Below, in pieces: positions 41,708-50,339 of a DNA stretch of 64,000 bases (the first letter of the stretch is position 1; each line of letters starts with the position of its first letter). Source of the DNA: RH-AL1 sp964244495 (GTDB lineage: Bacteria > Pseudomonadota > Alphaproteobacteria > Rhizobiales > Beijerinckiaceae); the NCBI GenBank assembly GCA_964244495.1, contig CAXTIU010000001.1, forward strand, positions 62,001-126,000, in the 5' to 3' direction. Below the pieces are notes generated by a model. It saw only the letters and a program-made list of their open reading frames with translations, was not told where the DNA came from and ran no database searches. Made by a program: the position numbers and the translations under genes.

Positions 41708-44700
41708 TCAGCCGATCATCATGAGGTTGGCGTTTCCGCCGGCCGCCGTGGTGTTGATGCTGAGCGAGCGTTCCCGCATCAGCCACTCCGGGGGATAACG
41801 ACCGTCCGCATCCGCCGTGTGGATGAGGACGATCGGACCCGGCATCGCGGCCAGCTCGGCGCCCATCGCCAGCAGGGCGTCGCGACCGCCCTGGAACAGG
41901 ACGGCGTCGAACGCCGCCCGCTTCCAGTCCGGCACGGCGACGATCGACGCCGCCGAGGCGGGTGGAAGCGCCGGCAGCTCACCCATCCGCTCGGCGGGGA
42001 CGAGGGCGCGGTTGCCGGTCGCGAAGACGACGCCGATCTGGGCGAGCAGCGCATCCCGCGATCCGGCCGCGCACAGCACGGCGCCGCGCGGCTCGAGCCG
42101 GTACAGGTTCTCCTCGCCGACCGGTCCCGGCAAGGCGATCCCGCCCCCAACGGCGAGGTCGGTGGGGGGACACCGGGCGAGCAGGCGGCGCAGGTAGAGC
42201 GGCCCGCCGGCCTTCGGCCCGGTCCCCGACAGGCCGTGGCCGCCAAAGGGCTGCACCCCCACGACGGCGCCGACCAAGTTGCGGTTGACGTAGATGTTGC
42301 CGGCCGACGCGCGTTCCGTCACGCGCGCGACGGTCGCGCCGACGCGCGAGTGAATGCCGAAGGTCAGGCCGTAGCCGGTCGCGTTGATCGCCTCGACGAG
42401 CGCGTCGAGCCGGTCGCCGGCGAAGCGCAGCACGTGCAGCACGGGGCCGAACACTTCCCGCTCCAGCGCCGCGAGGTCGTCGATGACGATGATCGTCGGC
42501 GGCACGAACGTGCCGTGCTCGCAGCTGGCCGGCAGCGGGGCCTGGTGCACCGGGAGGCCCCGCGCGCGCATGGCCCCGATGTGGGCGAGGATGTCGTCGC
42601 GGGCCTCCGCCGAGATGACGGGGCCGATGTCGACGCTGAGGCGGTCGGGATTGCCCACGCTCAGTTCGGCCAAGGCCCCCGTCAGCATCGCCAGCGTCTT
42701 GTCCGCCACGTCGTCCTGCAGGCAGAGCACGCGCAGGGCGCTGCAGCGCTGCCCGGCGCTGTCGAAGGCCGATGCCAGCACGTCCGCCACCACCTGCTCG
42801 GCGAGCGCGGACGAGTCCACCACCAGCGCGTTCTGGCCGCCGGTCTCGGCGACCAGCGGCACCGGGGCAGCATCCGGGTTGAGCCGCTTCGCCAGCTCGC
42901 CCTGGATCAGGCGGGCGACATCGCCCGACCCGGTGAACAGCACGCCGTGCGTGCGTGGATCGGCGACGAGCCTCGCGCCGACGTCGCCGCCGCCCGGCAG
43001 CAGTTGCAGGGCCGCCGCCGGCACGCCGGCCTCGTGGAGGATCGCCACGGCCTGCGCGGCGACCAGTGGGGTTTCTTCCGCCGGCTTGGCCAGCACCGGA
43101 TTGCCCGCCGCGAGCGCCGCCGCGACCTGCCCGGTGAAGATGGCCAGCGGGAAGTTCCAGGGGCTGATGCAGACGACCGGACCCAAGGCCGCGTGCGAGG
43201 CATTGTCGAAGCCGTCGCGGACCTGCGCCCCGTAGAAGCGCAGGAAGTCGACCGCTTCCCGCACCTCGCCGACCGCGTTCGGCAGCGACTTGCCCGCCTC
43301 CCGCACGATCAGGCCGAGCAGCGCCGGCCTGCGCGCCTCCATGAGGTCGGCGGCCCGCCCGAGGATCGCGGCCCGCTCGGGGGTCGGGACACGCCGCCAC
43401 GCCTCCGCGGACGCGGCGGCGGCCGCTAGTGCCGCGTCGACGGCCGCCGGCGTCGCGTCGAGGACGTGGCCCACGAGGTCGCGATGGTCGGCGGGGTTGC
43501 GGACCTCCCGCGCTTCCGCCGCCTCGGCACCGGCCGGAGCCGCCGTCCACGGGTGCGCGGCGCTCTGCGCCAAAGATGCCGCCAGCGCCCGCAACCGATC
43601 CTCGTCGCTGAAGTCGAGGCCGGCCGAGTTGGCGCGGATGGGCGCGAACAGCTCGGACGGCAGGCGGACGCGTTCGTGCCGGGCGCCGACCGGTCGCGAT
43701 CCGGCGACGGTCGCGACCGGATCGGCGGCCAGCTCCTCGATGCTGATCGCGGTGTCCTGGATACGGTTGACGAAGGAGGAGTTGGCACCATTCTCGAGAA
43801 GCCTGCGCACGAGATAGGCCAGCAGCGTCTCGTGCACCCCAACCGGCGCGTAGATGCGCGCCGCGCGACGCAGCCGGCTGGTCACCTCGTCGTAGAGCGG
43901 CTCACCCATGCCGTGCAGGCACTGGAACTCGTAGGCGTCGGGGGCGGCGTCGCAACCGCCTCGGCCGGCCATGGCGTGGATCGCGGCAACGGTGGCGGCG
44001 TTGTGCGTCGCGAACTGCGGGAACACCGCGTCGGGCGCCTCGAGCAACTTGCGCGCGCAGGCGATGTAGGACACGTCGGTGTGGGCCTTGCGGGTGAAGA
44101 CGGGGAAGTCCGCCAGCCCGTCCTGCTGCGCGCGCTTGATCTCACTGTCCCAGTAGGCGCCCTTCACCAGGCGGACCATCAGCCGGCGGCGACTGCGCCG
44201 CGCGAGGTCGATCACCCAATCCAGCACGAACGGGGCGCGCTTCTGATAGGCCTGCACCACGAAGCCGATGCCTTGCCAGCCTGCCAGCGCCGGATCGAAA
44301 CACAGCGCCTCCAGCAGGTCCAGCGACAGATCGAGGCGTTCCGCCTCCTCCGCGTCGATGTTGAGGCCGATGTCGTAGCGCCGCGCCAGCGCGGCGAGGG
44401 CCGTGAGCCTCGGCAGCAGCTCGCTCATGACGCGCCCGCGCTGGGAACGGGCGTAGCGGGGGTGGAGCGCCGAGAGCTTCACCGAGATGCCGGGTCCCTC
44501 GACGACGCCGCGTCGCGCCGCCGCGCCGCCGATCGCGTGGATCGCGCGCTCGTAGTCGGCGAAGTAGCGCTCCGCGTCGGCGGCGGTCGTCGCCGCCTCG
44601 CCCAGCATGTCGTAGGAATAGCGGTAGCCCCGCGACTCCAGTCGCCGCGCGTTGCGGAGCGCCTCGTCGATCGTCTGGCCGGTGACGAACTGCTCCCCCA

Positions 44701-45274
44701 TCAGTCGCATCGCCATGTCGACGCCCTTGCGCACCACCGGTTCACCGCCGCGCGCAATCAGCCGATTCAGCGCGGCGGCGAGGCCGGCCTCATCCACCGA
44801 TCCCACCAGTTTGCCGGTCACCACCAAGCCCCAGGTCGCGGCGTTGACGAACGGCGACGGGCTCCGGCCGACGTGGGATCGCCAGTCGCCGCCGCCGATC
44901 TTGTCGCGGATCAGCGCGTCGCGGGTCGCCCGATCGGGGATGCGCAGCAGCGCTTCCGCGAGGCACATCAACGCGACGCCCTCGTGGCCTGACAGGTCGT
45001 ACTCGCGCACCAAGCCCTGCACCGCGCCGCGCGTCCCTTTCGCGCGCAGCGCCCCGATCAGCGAGACCGCCGTCGCGTGCGCCCGCCGCACCGTCTCATC
45101 AGGCAGCGTGGCGGCCGCGACGAGGGCTGCCACCCGTTCCGACTCGGGTGCCCGGTAATGCGCCGTGACGGCCGAGCGTAAGGCGGACTGGCCGACAAGG
45201 GACGACGCGAACGCCGCGAAAGGCTCCGGCATGGGCTGACTGGCTGCGACGTCGTGCAAGAACCCGGTCTCCAC
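41708..45274 (-). CDS. putA: Bifunctional proline dehydrogenase/L-glutamate gamma-semialdehyde dehydrogenase
   Basis: A 1188-residue fused enzyme turning proline into glutamate. The N-terminal FAD barrel (about 170-470) shows RLVKGAYWDSEIKRAQ and LAYLVRRLLENGANSSFV. The C-terminal aldehyde dehydrogenase (about 550-1000) has VAETGGQNALVVD (catalytic Glu) and FDSAGQRCSALRVL (nucleophile Cys). There is no ribbon-helix-helix DNA-binding domain at the N-terminus, so unlike E. coli PutA it is probably not autoregulatory. Alphaproteobacteria usually use an Lrp-type PutR, but none is adjacent. Start is GTG; the next Met is 14 codons in. The last 200 residues are the PutA-specific C-terminal lid domain. 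Confidence 0.96.
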   Translation of the reverse strand: METGFLHDVAASQPMPEPFAAFASSLVGQSALRSAVTAHYRAPESERVAALVAAATLPDETVRRAHATAVSLIGALRAKGTRGAVQGLVREYDLSGHEGVALMCLAEALLRIPDRATRDALIRDKIGGGDWRSHVGRSPSPFVNAATWGLVVTGKLVGSVDEAGLAAALNRLIARGGEPVVRKGVDMAMRLMGEQFVTGQTIDEALRNARRLESRGYRYSYDMLGEAATTAADAERYFADYERAIHAIGGAAARRGVVEGPGISVKLSALHPRYARSQRGRVMSELLPRLTALAALARRYDIGLNIDAEEAERLDLSLDLLEALCFDPALAGWQGIGFVVQAYQKRAPFVLDWVIDLARRSRRRLMVRLVKGAYWDSEIKRAQQDGLADFPVFTRKAHTDVSYIACARKLLEAPDAVFPQFATHNAATVAAIHAMAGRGGCDAAPDAYEFQCLHGMGEPLYDEVTSRLRRAARIYAPVGVHETLLAYLVRRLLENGANSSFVNRIQDTAISIEELAADPVATVAGSRPVGARHERVRLPSELFAPIRANSAGLDFSDEDRLRALAASLAQSAAHPWTAAPAGAEAAEAREVRNPADHRDLVGHVLDATPAAVDAALAAAAASAEAWRRVPTPERAAILGRAADLMEARRPALLGLIVREAGKSLPNAVGEVREAVDFLRFYGAQVRDGFDNASHAALGPVVCISPWNFPLAIFTGQVAAALAAGNPVLAKPAEETPLVAAQAVAILHEAGVPAAALQLLPGGGDVGARLVADPRTHGVLFTGSGDVARLIQGELAKRLNPDAAPVPLVAETGGQNALVVDSSALAEQVVADVLASAFDSAGQRCSALRVLCLQDDVADKTLAMLTGALAELSVGNPDRLSVDIGPVISAEARDDILAHIGAMRARGLPVHQAPLPASCEHGTFVPPTIIVIDDLAALEREVFGPVLHVLRFAGDRLDALVEAINATGYGLTFGIHSRVGATVARVTERASAGNIYVNRNLVGAVVGVQPFGGHGLSGTGPKAGGPLYLRRLLARCPPTDLAVGGGIALPGPVGEENLYRLEPRGAVLCAAGSRDALLAQIGVVFATGNRALVPAERMGELPALPPASAASIVAVPDWKRAAFDAVLFQGGRDALLAMGAELAAMPGPIVLIHTADADGRYPPEWLMRERSLSINTTAAGGNANLMMIG

Positions 45275-45961
45275 GCTGATGGTGCCGCATGATCCACGTG
45301 ACGTCGATGAGGATACGAGATTCGGGCCGGTTCGCGGAACCTCCGAGATAGCATCGGTCGAGCGGACGGGGAACTCCGGGCGATCGGCGATGCCGGCGGC
45401 AGCTACCGTCCAGCGATCAGCGGCAGGTCGTCGCGCTCGTACGAACGGTCGACCCAGCGCAACGGCTGCGGAGGCGAGCGCGGGTGCGGATCAGACGCCT
45501 CGAACGATCGCCAACCGGGAAGCGACGAGGACGAGCCGGTGCCGCGATAGCGCATCGGTTTCTCGTCGCATCGGATGGCTCAACGTGACGCGACGAGGTG
45601 CCGACGCACCAACCCCTCCAAGCTCAAGCGAGGAGGCATGGTCAGCAATGCGGCCAACGCCAACCAGCGCTCGCCCGGTCACGCGCGGGACACGAAGCAG
45701 CCAGCAACGGATGGACCCATTGGCGGCCACGAGGGCGGTGCGTTCGACGGGAATCGACGGTCGCCGGTCCCGCGCCGGCGAATGTCAGCTGAGGCTCGGG
45801 AAGAGATCTTTGATGCCAGCGCGACGCCTAAGACCACAGCGATGCGCGCGGAACCCTGCTAGGCTGGATAACACCGACGGGCGTGACCACCGCGAAGATC
45901 GGCGGATCAAGCGGCACACGCACCGTCAGACGCCGGATCGGCGGCATATCGATCGGGAAAA
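45275..45961. other. 687-base stretch with no convincing gene, between putA and tRNA-Gln
   Basis: Six-frame reading gives only Arg-rich or low-quality frames (for example 45575-45862), none with a recognisable motif or a start with a good ribosome site. It lies at the 3' side of tRNA-Gln, where integrating elements insert, so a decayed island scar is possible. It must also contain the putA promoter. Confidence 0.5.
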
Positions 45962-46035
45962 TGGCTGGGGGACCTGGATTCGAACCAAGATTAACGGAGT
46001 CAGAGTCCGCTGTTCTACCGTTGAACTATCCCCCA
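45962..46035 (-). tRNA. tRNA-Gln (anticodon CTG)
   Basis: 74 bases including encoded CCA. The acceptor stem is TGGGGGA with TCCCCCA, discriminator G. D-arm AGTTCAACGGTAGAAC, anticodon arm GCGGA-CTCTGAC-TCCGT with anticodon CTG (reads CAG) and T-arm with GGTTCGAATCC. All stems pair. It is transcribed towards putA. Confidence 0.97.
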
Positions 46036-46052
46036 TGCCGCCTTGCGGCATG
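46034..46052 (-). other. Perfect hairpin at the 5' leader of tRNA-Gln
   Basis: CATGCCGC and GCGGCATG form an 8-bp perfect stem with a 3-base loop, ending exactly at the tRNA 5' boundary. It could be a processing signal for RNase P or RNase III, or a terminator for upstream transcription. No T-tract. Confidence 0.5.
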
Positions 46053-46175
46053 ACGCGCGAGGCTCGCCGGACGGTCGTGGCACGCGCCCTCGTTTAGTTT
46101 TTCGTCCCCGCGAAGTCAACGCTGGCGAACCTCGATCCCGCCAAACCGCTTCGCCGTCCCCTCATGCCCGCGAGG

Positions 46176-47711
46176 TCACGTCGTCGGGATGGCGTTGCCC
46201 GCCTCCAGGGCGCTCGCGCTCGGCATCGTGCCGGCGTCGAGGTGGTGAAGGAAGGCGATCATCTCGTCGTTCCGACCGATCGCGCAGGCCGCGCGCGCTT
46301 GGCCGTCCTTGATGTAGAAGGTGATGAAGTCGAACTTGGCCGTATCGCCGCGCGTGATCGTGCTGTCCCAATCCTTCGTGTAGCCGGCGTAGTCGAGCCG
46401 CTTGTCGCCCTGGTTGCTCCAGAAGAAGGGCGCGGCGGTAAACGGCTTGGCGTCACCCAGGATCGCGTGGGCGATGTGGGCGCCGTGCTGCTCGGCGAGC
46501 CGCCAATGCTCGATGCGGACGAGGCCACCGCCGCGCGCCTCGGGATAGGCGGCGATGTCGCCGCCGAGCCAGGCTCCGGGCGCGACGCTCAACGTCGCGT
46601 CGACGACGATGCCGCCGTCCTCGCGCAGGGGCACGCCGGCGAAGGCCGCCGTTTCGGGGCTGGCGCCTGCGCCGATCACCACGAGATCGGGGTGGAGGCG
46701 CCGGCCGTCTTTCAGCACGACGGCCTCGACCTTTCCCTCGCCCTCCAGTGCGGCCACCTCGCCCTGGAGGAGCGTGACGCCGATGGCCTCCTGGTTCGCC
46801 TTGATGACGCCCGCCACCTCGTCGCCGAAGCGCTTGGCGAAGGGCAGCGGCTCCGGACTGACGACGGTCACCCGCAGGCCGCGCTTGGTGAGGAAGGCCG
46901 CCGTCTCGAGGCCGATGAAGCCGCTGCCGATCACCACCACGCTGCCGCCCTCGGCGGCGGCGGTGCTGAGCGCGACGCCGTCGTCGAGGCTGCGCAGGGT
47001 GTGGACGTTGCCGAGAGCCACCCCCGGCAGGTCCGGCACGGCCGCCTTGCTGCCGGTCGCGACCACCAGCGCGTCGCCGGTGAACGAGCGGCCGTCCTCC
47101 AGCGTGACGCGGCGGGATGCGGGCTCGATCCGCGCCGCCGTACCCCGCACCATCTCGACCTCGTGAAGCGAAGCGAAATCGGGGACGAGCAGGCTCGCCG
47201 GATCGGTCTGCTTGGCGATGAACGCTTTGGACAGCTTGGTCCGATCGTAGGGGCCGGCTTCCTCACGGCCGATCATGACGACGCGGCCGGCGAAACCGGC
47301 GAAGCGCAGGGTCGTCACCGTCGCCATGCCGGCGGCGCCGGTGCCGACGACCACGACCGTTCGGTCCTCTCCTTGAGGACGCGGGGGCTCGGTGGCGATC
47401 GCGTCGAGCGTCGCGACGGCGACGCCGCCTTCGAGGCGCACGGGGTAGCGCTTCAGCCCTTCGAGCGCCGGGGGTGCCAGCAGCACGCCGTCGGTCACGT
47501 CGAATACCGCCTTGTGCCATGGACAATACAGCCTGCCCTCGCAGATCGCGCCCTTGGCGAGGGGCGCGCCGTAGTGCGGGCACTTGGCCTGGAACGCCCG
47601 TATGCCCTCGGCGTCGCGCACGAACAGAACCTTGGCGTCGCCATCCTCCGCCTGCTTCATGCCGTTCATCGGCACGTCGCCGATGGTCACCCGGATCTCG
47701 GCGCTGGCCAT
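46176..47711 (-). CDS. Rieske-FAD/NAD(P) pyridine-nucleotide-disulfide oxidoreductase fusion
   Basis: A 511-residue fusion. The N-terminal Rieske [2Fe-2S] domain (1-105) has ligands Cys 44 and His 46 (CPHYG) and Cys 63 and His 66 (CPWHKAVF). A reductase with two Rossmann motifs follows, VVVVGTGAAGMATVTTLR (FAD) and VVVIGSGFIGLETAAFL (NAD(P)H), with ATGSKAAVPDLPG. This layout matches the AIFM3/ferredoxin-reductase type, which passes electrons from NAD(P)H to an iron-sulfur partner. No oxygenase is near. It follows the flippase on the same strand with 58 bases between. The partner is unknown. Confidence 0.94.
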   Translation of the reverse strand: MASAEIRVTIGDVPMNGMKQAEDGDAKVLFVRDAEGIRAFQAKCPHYGAPLAKGAICEGRLYCPWHKAVFDVTDGVLLAPPALEGLKRYPVRLEGGVAVATLDAIATEPPRPQGEDRTVVVVGTGAAGMATVTTLRFAGFAGRVVMIGREEAGPYDRTKLSKAFIAKQTDPASLLVPDFASLHEVEMVRGTAARIEPASRRVTLEDGRSFTGDALVVATGSKAAVPDLPGVALGNVHTLRSLDDGVALSTAAAEGGSVVVIGSGFIGLETAAFLTKRGLRVTVVSPEPLPFAKRFGDEVAGVIKANQEAIGVTLLQGEVAALEGEGKVEAVVLKDGRRLHPDLVVIGAGASPETAAFAGVPLREDGGIVVDATLSVAPGAWLGGDIAAYPEARGGGLVRIEHWRLAEQHGAHIAHAILGDAKPFTAAPFFWSNQGDKRLDYAGYTKDWDSTITRGDTAKFDFITFYIKDGQARAACAIGRNDEMIAFLHHLDAGTMPSASALEAGNAIPTT

Positions 47712-47769
47712 ACCCTCAGTCTCCGTCGCATCCCGCGATCGATAATCGCGGCGGCGGGAGGGGGTTGCC

Positions 47770-49212
47770 TCACGCGGCAGCCGGCCGCGCCGGGACGGCC
47801 GCGCCCCGCAGGCCGGTGACGCGCAGGGTCACGGCCAACGTCGCCGCCCACCCGGCGAGGCCGCCGGCCGCCGAAACGGCGATGGCGGCAACGGGGCTGG
47901 CCGGTCCGACGCCGACGAGAGCGAGCGCGCCGAGCGCGCCGGCGCCGGTCGCGGCGGTGCAGGCTACTCCCGGCAGGAGGCGACGCAGGAGGGCGGCCGT
48001 GCGCGTCCGCGTGGCGCGCAGCGCGACGGCGATCGCGGCCAGCGCGAGGCCACCGGCGACGACGGCCTGCGCGACGGCCGCGCCGACCGCCCCGAAACGC
48101 GCGGCGGCGAACAGCAGCGCGATGGCGGCGAGCGAGGCGAGCGTCCTGATCCTGAGGATGAGGCTCGAACGGTCGATGACGCCGAGCGTAGGGTCGAGGA
48201 GGGCCTCGAAGGCCGCCAGCACGCGGGCCGCCGCCAGCACGGCGATGACGGGGATCGCCTCGTCCCAGCCGGGGCCGACGACGAGCGCGAGGACGCTGCG
48301 GCTATCGATGACCAGCCCGGCCAGAGCCGGCCACGCCGTGACCGACAGCGCCGTCACCAGGGCGAGCCATTCCATCCGCAGCGCGTCGGGCTTGCCCCTC
48401 GCGCGGGCGAACTGCACCCAGGCCATCGTCGTCACAGGCTGGTAGGCGATCTCGCTGACGCCCAGCACGACCCGGCTGCCGAGCCGGTAGGCGCCGGCGG
48501 CGGCGGGGTTGACGAGCGTCCCGATCAGGATGTCGCCGCTGTAGCTCGCCACCATCCCGACGATGCGGCTGGCGTAGATGTTGACGGCGAAGCGCCAAGC
48601 GCCGGACGCCGTCGCGCCGTGCCATTCGAACCGTGGTCGCAAGCGAAGGACGAGGGCATAGCACAGGCACGACAGCGCGAGCTGCGCGTAACGATAGATC
48701 ACCAGGGCGAACAGCCCGAAGCCCCGCTCGAACAGCGCGACCGCGAGGAGGCTGGCGATCGTCTCCATGCCGATCCAGAGCCAGTAGTAGGTGGTGAGGC
48801 GGCCGCGCCTCAGGATGACCGCCTCCTGCCAGCTCGCCACGGAGGCGACGATGGCGGTCGGCGCGAGCCAGAGCATGAGACGGGCAACCTCGGCGGATTG
48901 GGTCAGGTGTCCCATCGCCACCGAGAGGATCGCGACGAGGATCGCCCCGCCGGTTCCGAAGGCGAGGTTCATCCAGAAGCAGGTGCTCAGGATGGAGTCG
49001 CCGGTGTCGTCCTTGACGATGAAGTCGTAGACGCCGCCGTACATCAACGCCTGGAGCAGGACCACGAAGGCGCTGGCGATGGCGTAGATCCCGAAATCCT
49101 GCTTGCCCAGCAGGCGGGCGGCGATGACCGCGAGCGCCAGCGCGGTCACCTGCGACCAACCGCGCGCGACGACGCCGAGGCCGATCCGCCGCGCCACCTG
49201 GGGGATGATCAT
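47770..49212 (-). CDS. Oligosaccharide flippase (Wzx/MATE-type)
   Basis: A 480-residue polytopic protein with about 12-14 helices, matching polysaccharide biosynthesis flippases: the start VARRIGLGVVARGWSQVTALALAVIAARLLGKQDFGIYAIA is typical, with TTMAWVQFARARGKPDAL in the middle loop. It would move undecaprenyl-linked repeat units across the inner membrane. It lies 69 bases behind a family 2 glycosyltransferase and could supply the Wzx function missing from the 11.6-22.6 kb polysaccharide locus. Start MIIPQVARRIG is chosen over a spurious 9-codon extension. Confidence 0.92.
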   Translation of the reverse strand: MIIPQVARRIGLGVVARGWSQVTALALAVIAARLLGKQDFGIYAIASAFVVLLQALMYGGVYDFIVKDDTGDSILSTCFWMNLAFGTGGAILVAILSVAMGHLTQSAEVARLMLWLAPTAIVASVASWQEAVILRRGRLTTYYWLWIGMETIASLLAVALFERGFGLFALVIYRYAQLALSCLCYALVLRLRPRFEWHGATASGAWRFAVNIYASRIVGMVASYSGDILIGTLVNPAAAGAYRLGSRVVLGVSEIAYQPVTTMAWVQFARARGKPDALRMEWLALVTALSVTAWPALAGLVIDSRSVLALVVGPGWDEAIPVIAVLAAARVLAAFEALLDPTLGVIDRSSLILRIRTLASLAAIALLFAAARFGAVGAAVAQAVVAGGLALAAIAVALRATRTRTAALLRRLLPGVACTAATGAGALGALALVGVGPASPVAAIAVSAAGGLAGWAATLAVTLRVTGLRGAAVPARPAAA

Positions 49213-49281
49213 GACCTGTCGCCCTTGCTCGAAGCACACCGCGCCGGCGCGCCGGCCGCCCCGGTAACCAGCGGCATCCGC

Positions 49282-50208
49282 TCAGGCCCGCCGGACGGGA
49301 TCGTGATGCCGGAAGGCCCGCAGGACGCCGCGGTGGAACGAGAGGCTCGCGAGGTAGCGCACCCGCACCCGCAGGCGCAGGGCGTCGGCACCCTGCAGCC
49401 GCACGAAGGCGAGGCCGACCTTCGCGAGCGTCGACAGGGGGACACGCCGGCGGGTGGCGTGGCGCACCAGCGGGAAGGCCCAGCTTTCCCCGAGCGCTTC
49501 GTAGAAGCGGGCGACGTAGTCCCGCGTCTGCCGCGACGGCGGGATGTCGTGCAGCACGGCGGCCTCCGGGACCCACCAGCCCGCGAGGCCGTCCCGCAAC
49601 ATCGCCTTGACGACGGCGGTCTCCTCGCCACCCCGCCGTCGTCCGGGCGCGACGCCGAGTTCGGGATCGTAGGGGTAGAGGCGCTGTTCGCGCGCGCGAA
49701 CCGCGAAGTTCGCGCCGTAGGGGATGCAATCGTCGGCAAGGGCGAGCGGACGCTCGGCGGGTCCGAAATCCCGTTCGGCGAGCAGGAAGCCGAGCTCGTG
49801 CCTGGCGGCGGCGAACCACGGCGGCGTCGGACCGCGCAGGACCGGGGTCACCTTGCCACCGAACACGGCGGCGTCGGGATGGCGCCCGAACGCCTCGACG
49901 TAGGCGGCCAGCCAGCCGGGTTCCACGAGCACGTCGTCGTCCGTCCAAACGATGTGGCGTCCGCGCGCGCGGCGAAGGCCGGCGTTGCGGGCGTTGGACA
50001 GCCCGGCGACCGGTTCGGGGAGCCGGGCGATGTCGAGCTGGTCGGCGAAGGAGGCGACGACGGCGGCGGTGTCGTCGGAACTGCCGTTATCGACGACGAG
50101 GACGTCCCACCGCACCGTCGCGGGGACGCGCAACGCGCACAGCGCGTGAAGGGTGGAACGCAGCTGCGTGGCCCGGTCGCGCGTGCAGATGACGATCGTG
50201 CAGTCCAT
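49282..50208 (-). CDS. Glycosyltransferase family 2
   Basis: A 308-residue GT-A enzyme. DVLVVDNGSSDDTAAVV is the nucleotide-sugar loop, HIVWTDDDVLVEPGW the DDD metal site, and GGEETAVVKAML the catalytic ED region. PVAGLSNARNAGL is conserved in family 2 members for exopolysaccharide and lipid-linked sugars. It starts 131 bases behind era and is separated from it by a near-consensus CtrA box, so it likely has its own promoter. It pairs with the flippase. Confidence 0.93.
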   Translation of the reverse strand: MDCTIVICTRDRATQLRSTLHALCALRVPATVRWDVLVVDNGSSDDTAAVVASFADQLDIARLPEPVAGLSNARNAGLRRARGRHIVWTDDDVLVEPGWLAAYVEAFGRHPDAAVFGGKVTPVLRGPTPPWFAAARHELGFLLAERDFGPAERPLALADDCIPYGANFAVRAREQRLYPYDPELGVAPGRRRGGEETAVVKAMLRDGLAGWWVPEAAVLHDIPPSRQTRDYVARFYEALGESWAFPLVRHATRRRVPLSTLAKVGLAFVRLQGADALRLRVRVRYLASLSFHRGVLRAFRHHDPVRRA

Positions 50209-50286
50209 GCCCTGTCCGCCGCTGAGGAACCCGGCGCGATGATGGGCAGCCCGTGCCCGCGACTCAAGCGCGGACTGTCGACGGCG

Positions 50287-50301
50287 TTAAGCGGCCCTTA
50301 G
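50287..50301. promoter_or_regulatory. CtrA-like box upstream of the glycosyltransferase
   Basis: TTAA-GCGGCCC-TTAG, one mismatch from TTAA-N7-TTAA, 79 bases before the ATG of the minus-strand glycosyltransferase. Binding is inferred from the pattern only. Confidence 0.4.
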
Positions 50302-50339
50302 CGCGGCCGCGCGCATTCAACCGGTGCGGGCGGCGCGCC

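Noticed and set aside
45279..46097. 272-codon frame spanning the putA-tRNA gap
   Set aside because: Reads through the tRNA-Gln gene and has a Thr/Arg-rich shadow translation with no motif.
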